Shown piece by piece: positions 5,800-8,012 of a stretch of 8,012 bases of DNA. Each line of letters starts with the position of its first letter. Positions within the stretch are counted from its first letter, which is position 1. The stretch is taken from the NCBI GenBank assembly GCA_020849575.1, contig JADLFY010000010.1:1-8012 (forward strand), written 5' to 3'. A program made the translations under genes and the position numbers. The notes beneath the pieces were generated by a model that ran no database searches, was not told the origin of the DNA, and worked only from the letters and a program-made list of their open reading frames with translations. Origin of the DNA: Candidatus Peregrinibacteria bacterium (GTDB lineage: Bacteria > Patescibacteriota > Gracilibacteria > UBA1369).

Positions 5800-6279
5800 A
5801 TGACAAATTTTTATCTGATCTGGTTTATTGCCACAAAATTGATTTTCTGGTCACCATTTCTAGTCGAAGGTCAGTCGATGGAACCTACTTTGCATGATCG
5901 GGAATTGTTTGTCATTGATAAACAGGTTTTTCGTGACGGGGAATTACAGCGTGGTGATATTGTGGTTTTTAGTTTTGGAGATGATTACTATTATGTGAAA
6001 AGAGTAATTGGTTTACCCGGGGAAACGGTGCGTATCGGTGGATCAACTGTTGAGATAAAACAACCCGGAGGAGAGTATCAAACCTTGGTTGAGCCTTATT
6101 TGACTGGTGAAACGGTTAAATATGGTGATGAGCGTTTCTTTATTGTGCCTGAAAATGAATATTTTGTTTTGGGTGATAATCGTGCTCATAGTAAGGATTC
6201 ACGTAGTTTCAGCTATCCTTATGTTCGGGCTGAGCAGATTTATGGCAAATATTTGTGGCCATCAGGTGAGATTGACTAG
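5800..6279 (+). CDS. lepB: Signal peptidase I
   Basis: This is a membrane-bound serine protease of family S26 that removes signal peptides from secreted proteins on the outer face of the cytoplasmic membrane. The 159-residue product is minimal. It has one N-terminal membrane segment (about residues 4-22) with only three residues before it, then the catalytic Ser26 in GQSMEPTL, the general-base Lys67 in YYVKRVIGLPGE, and the family box GDNRAHSKDSR at 125-135. The ending reads YGKYLW, as expected. E. coli LepB has two membrane spans and about 324 residues; single-span forms are common in Gram-positive and Candidate Phyla Radiation bacteria. It begins 8 bases after the transketolase-like N-terminal gene with no Shine-Dalgarno, so translational coupling is likely. 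The link between the two genes is probably positional. Confidence 0.95.
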   Translation: MTNFYLIWFIATKLIFWSPFLVEGQSMEPTLHDRELFVIDKQVFRDGELQRGDIVVFSFGDDYYYVKRVIGLPGETVRIGGSTVEIKQPGGEYQTLVEPYLTGETVKYGDERFFIVPENEYFVLGDNRAHSKDSRSFSYPYVRAEQIYGKYLWPSGEID

Positions 6280-6299
6280 TCCTGGATAAGTTGTATCAT
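6272..6299 (+). promoter_or_regulatory. Candidate promoter for the DUF192 lipoprotein gene
   Basis: TTGACT (6272-6277, 5 of 6) and TATCAT (6294-6299, 5 of 6) are 16 bases apart and overlap the end of the signal peptidase gene. The predicted start is near 6306, giving a leader of about 17 bases. The -10 touches a 7-bp inverted repeat, ATTCAAA (6298-6304) and TTTGAAT (6314-6320), whose right arm ends two bases before the ATG. Confidence 0.42.
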
Positions 6300-6320
6300 T
6301 CAAACAGCTTTTATTTGAAT
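6298..6320 (+). repeat. 7-bp inverted repeat at the DUF192 start
   Basis: ATTCAAA (6298-6304) and TTTGAAT (6314-6320) are exact reverse complements separated by 9 bases, ending two bases before the start codon at 6323. As RNA the stem would be AU-rich and weak. As DNA it could be a small operator overlapping the predicted transcription start. No ribosome-binding sequence is present there to be masked. Confidence 0.35.
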
Positions 6321-6322
6321 TT

Positions 6323-6868
6323 ATGAAAAATAGACTTGGAGTTTTAGGGCTTATATTGATGTCAGGCTTGATGCTGACTGGTTGTTTTGATTTCACTCAA
6401 AAAGATGTACGCAGTGCCAGTCTGGATGCTAAAGTTGATTTGCAAAATGCTAATGTTCAACCGATTATGTTAAATCAGGATTTACCAGTGAAAAAACTGG
6501 TGATTACTTCAGGAAAAGATCGACATGAATTTGAGGTAGAGGTGGCTTCAAATGAAGCTCAACGTAAGGTAGGTCTGATGAATAGAAAAGCTTTGGATGA
6601 AAATAAAGGAATGTTATTTATTTTTCAAAGTCAGGGTTATATGAATTTCTGGATGAAAAACACTCTTATTCCACTGGATATGATTTTTATTGATCAGGAT
6701 GGAATTATTCAGCATATCGCCAAGAATGCCCGACCCTGTACGGAAAAAGATGATCGTAAATGCGATTTATACAATTCAGCTAAACCGGTCAAATTTGTGC
6801 TGGAAGTTAATGGTGGTGTAGCGGATCAAAAAGGGATTAGAATTGGTGACAAGGTAACCTGGCTATAG
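6323..6868 (+). CDS. DUF192 family lipoprotein
   Basis: A 181-residue secreted protein. The N-terminus is a classic lipoprotein signal: MKNR, a hydrophobic stretch, then the lipobox LTGC with Cys21 as the lipidated residue, so it should be anchored to the outer face of the membrane. After a linker (about 22-65) comes a complete DUF192 domain: FEVEVASNEAQRKVGLMNR, then GMLFIFQSQGYMNFWMKNTL with the strongly conserved W-MKNT motif, then IPLDMIFID, and an ending VLEVNGG...GIRIGDKV. The domain is a small beta fold found alone or as a lipoprotein in many bacteria and archaea; its biochemical role is unsettled. A Cys pair in ARPCTEKDDRKCDLY could form a disulfide outside the cell. It lies 43 bases after the signal peptidase gene and probably has its own promoter. 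Processing would need lipoprotein signal peptidase, not the neighbouring LepB. Confidence 0.93.
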   Translation: MKNRLGVLGLILMSGLMLTGCFDFTQKDVRSASLDAKVDLQNANVQPIMLNQDLPVKKLVITSGKDRHEFEVEVASNEAQRKVGLMNRKALDENKGMLFIFQSQGYMNFWMKNTLIPLDMIFIDQDGIIQHIAKNARPCTEKDDRKCDLYNSAKPVKFVLEVNGGVADQKGIRIGDKVTWL

Positions 6869-6902
6869 TCACTGTCGGGAGCGGTGCAACTATTTCATCT
6901 GT

Positions 6903-7853
6903 TTAATGCTGTGTCCAGGCGTCGCGGATTTTTTCGTAAATGGCTTTGGAGGATAAACCACTGCGGGTAAGTGCATCTGGGTAGCGTGAACTTTCCGGAT
7001 ATTGCTGCAGGGCAATCGGAATTAATTTGCTGGGGGTGAAAATCTGATTGGGGCTTTTGACCATAGCTGCTCCAACCAGGTGAGTCAGTCCACCACGCTG
7101 GAAATGGTCTTCAATGATGGCAATCATTTCATATTGACTGAGTAAATTGGCCAGATTGTTTTCATTGAGTGGTTTCAGTGAATTGAGATGAATTACAGCA
7201 GCAGAAATGCCTTTTTGACCGAGCTCTTTGGCAGCAGCGCTGACTTCGTTCAAGAGCCCGCTGCAGGTGACCAGAGCAATTTGATCGCCGCGTTGGAGCA
7301 GCAGAGGTTCTCCTGGTTGAAAAAGATAATTCTGGTCGAGGTAATTGCCAGTGGGAAGTTTGGGGATGCGGATAATAGTCGGGGCATAGTCGGTAACGGT
7401 GAATTCCAAAATAGCGCGGAGATCATGCTGATCGGCTGGACTGAAAATTTTTAAATTGGGTAAGGGGAGTAACTGGGCCAAGTCGTCAAAACTACATTTG
7501 ATTGGTCCTTCTTCGATATTGGAAATTCCACAGCCAGTTAGGAGTATTTTGACATTTAAATTGGGATAAATGATGGCATTACGGAGTATATCGCCAGCTT
7601 TGCCAAGTAATTTGGAGGCTTCGGCACAGACAAAGGTAATTTTTTTGCGGACGGTAAATCCGGCAGCAGCACTAAGAATTAATTCTTCTGTCTCCGCGAA
7701 AGTGAAATGTCTTTCCGGGTAGCTTTTGGCAAAGTTCAGGGAATAAAGCTGATTGCCCAAATCTGAGTCGAGTACAATCAGGTTTTTGTGCTTACCACCA
7801 AGCTTTTCGAGGGTTTCACCACAGATTTTGCGCAGATTTACTAATTCTTGCAT
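6903..7853 (-). CDS. Transketolase-like protein, C-terminal subunit, divergent active site
   Basis: At 316 residues this matches the stand-alone C-terminal half of transketolase (pyrimidine-binding domain, then the transketolase C-terminal domain). The pyrimidine domain covers about residues 4-165: LIVLDSDLGN, FAETEELILSAAAGF with Glu56 at the position of the cofactor-activating glutamate, RNAIIYPNLNVKIL, then LPNLKIFSPAD. The C-terminal domain carries GDQIALVTCSGLL, AAVIHLNSLKPLNE and AIIEDHFQRGGL. The family motif GEDG-(P/A)-THQ reads IEEGPIKC, so the catalytic-site His becomes Lys119 and the Asp becomes Glu115. Arg162 (IIRIP) is kept. It should pair with the N-terminal half at 4940-5791 to build a thiamine diphosphate site at the subunit interface. 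Unusually, the two halves lie on opposite strands, convergent, with two unrelated genes between. Transcription is divergent from rpiB. No Shine-Dalgarno is seen. A related thiamine-dependent enzyme is possible. Confidence 0.87.
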   Translation of the reverse strand: MQELVNLRKICGETLEKLGGKHKNLIVLDSDLGNQLYSLNFAKSYPERHFTFAETEELILSAAAGFTVRKKITFVCAEASKLLGKAGDILRNAIIYPNLNVKILLTGCGISNIEEGPIKCSFDDLAQLLPLPNLKIFSPADQHDLRAILEFTVTDYAPTIIRIPKLPTGNYLDQNYLFQPGEPLLLQRGDQIALVTCSGLLNEVSAAAKELGQKGISAAVIHLNSLKPLNENNLANLLSQYEMIAIIEDHFQRGGLTHLVGAAMVKSPNQIFTPSKLIPIALQQYPESSRYPDALTRSGLSSKAIYEKIRDAWTQH

Positions 7854-7887
7854 GATTTGATGATCGTTTTATGCCTTCGGCGGGCTT

Positions 7888-7896
7888 ATATTAGCA
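7888..7896 (-). promoter_or_regulatory. Candidate extended -10 for the transketolase-like C-terminal gene
   Basis: The minus strand reads TGC followed directly by TAATAT (7893-7888), an extended -10-like element about 35 bases before the ATG at 7853. The -35 position reads TATATA, a poor match. It is back to back with the rpiB promoter, whose -35 lies only about 15 bases away. Confidence 0.3.
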
Positions 7897-7906
7897 GATT
7901 TCCGGG

Positions 7907-7935
7907 TGGATATATAGACTTTGGGGTGGTATAAT
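7907..7935 (+). promoter_or_regulatory. Promoter for rpiB
   Basis: TGGATA (7907-7912, 4 of 6 to TTGACA) is followed after exactly 17 bases by a perfect TATAAT (7930-7935), which is preceded by TGG as an extended -10. This is the best promoter in the window. The predicted start is near 7942, giving an AT-rich leader of about 23 bases with no Shine-Dalgarno sequence before the ATG at 7965. Confidence 0.6.
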
Positions 7936-7964
7936 ATATAGAAACACATTTTAAAACAAATATT

Positions 7965-8012
7965 ATGAATATTTACCTGGGCTCTGATCATGTCGGAATT
8001 GATCTGAAAAAA
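7965..8012 (+). CDS. rpiB: Ribose-5-phosphate isomerase B, partial (5' end only)
   Basis: Only the first 16 codons lie inside the window; the frame is open at the edge. The peptide MNIYLGSDHVGIDLKK matches the N-terminus of the RpiB/LacAB family, where the beta strand is followed by GSDHAG-(F/Y)-LK and the Asp and His of the SDH motif help bind the phosphosugar. RpiB interconverts ribose 5-phosphate and ribulose 5-phosphate in the cytoplasm, in the non-oxidative pentose phosphate pathway. Placement beside a transketolase-like gene supports this over galactose-6-phosphate isomerase. The start is set by the strong promoter 30 bases upstream and by the family's usual beginning. The rest of the gene cannot be judged. 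Confidence 0.85.
   Translation, partial: MNIYLGSDHVGIDLKK

Noticed and set aside
6869..6902. Bidirectional terminator between the convergent DUF192 and transketolase C genes
   Set aside because: The 34-base gap has no stable inverted repeat and no T-run on either strand.
60..7853. Recoding of TGA as glycine (as in Gracilibacteria and Absconditabacteria)
   Set aside because: Well-known families (flavoprotein, signal peptidase, DUF192, both transketolase halves) are full length in the standard code with no in-frame TGA.

Overview
The window looks like a compact bacterial chromosome segment, most plausibly from the Candidate Phyla Radiation (Patescibacteria). The reasons are a transketolase split into separate N- and C-terminal polypeptides, small genes packed with short gaps or tail-to-tail overlaps, an HNH protein of a type I associate with these genomes, several small unrecognised proteins, and mostly no Shine-Dalgarno sequence before start codons. 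The standard code fits: all main ORFs are intact without reading TGA as an amino acid. Every confidently called stop is TAA or TAG. The lineage is an inference, because no rRNA or marker gene is present.

Layout. At 60-566 (+) lies an unrecognised protein with a Ser/Thr-rich repeat linker. It overlaps tail to tail with a minus-strand pair at 2292-535, a charged coiled-coil protein followed by a HI0933/BaiN-type flavoprotein. An unrecognised 102-residue ORF (2361-2669, +) runs into the end of a second minus-strand pair at 4382-2658, an HNH-endonuclease-type protein followed by a DUF4256 protein with a long N-terminal extension. A 557-base stretch (4383-4939) then holds a perfect 22-bp palindrome, traces of a small, possibly frameshifted gene, and a potential RNA pseudoknot plus hairpin. 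The plus-strand block 4940-6868 carries a transketolase-like N-terminal half, a minimal signal peptidase I and a DUF192 lipoprotein. The transketolase-like C-terminal half converges on it from the minus strand (7853-6903). Ribose-5-phosphate isomerase B (7965 to the window end, +) is divergent from that C-terminal half and is cut by the edge.

How the genes relate. The two transketolase halves and rpiB form a pentose-phosphate neighbourhood. The most interesting signal is that the two halves keep the residues that bind and activate thiamine diphosphate (GD plus Asn in the N half, the activating Glu in the C half). They have lost four histidines that normally line the transketolase sugar site: one became Ala, two became Asn, one became Lys. 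The pair may be a thiamine-diphosphate enzyme acting on a substrate other than the usual ketose and aldose phosphates. Signal peptidase and the DUF192 lipoprotein belong to envelope biology and probably share the block only by position. The HNH and DUF4256 genes have no evident metabolic link to the rest.
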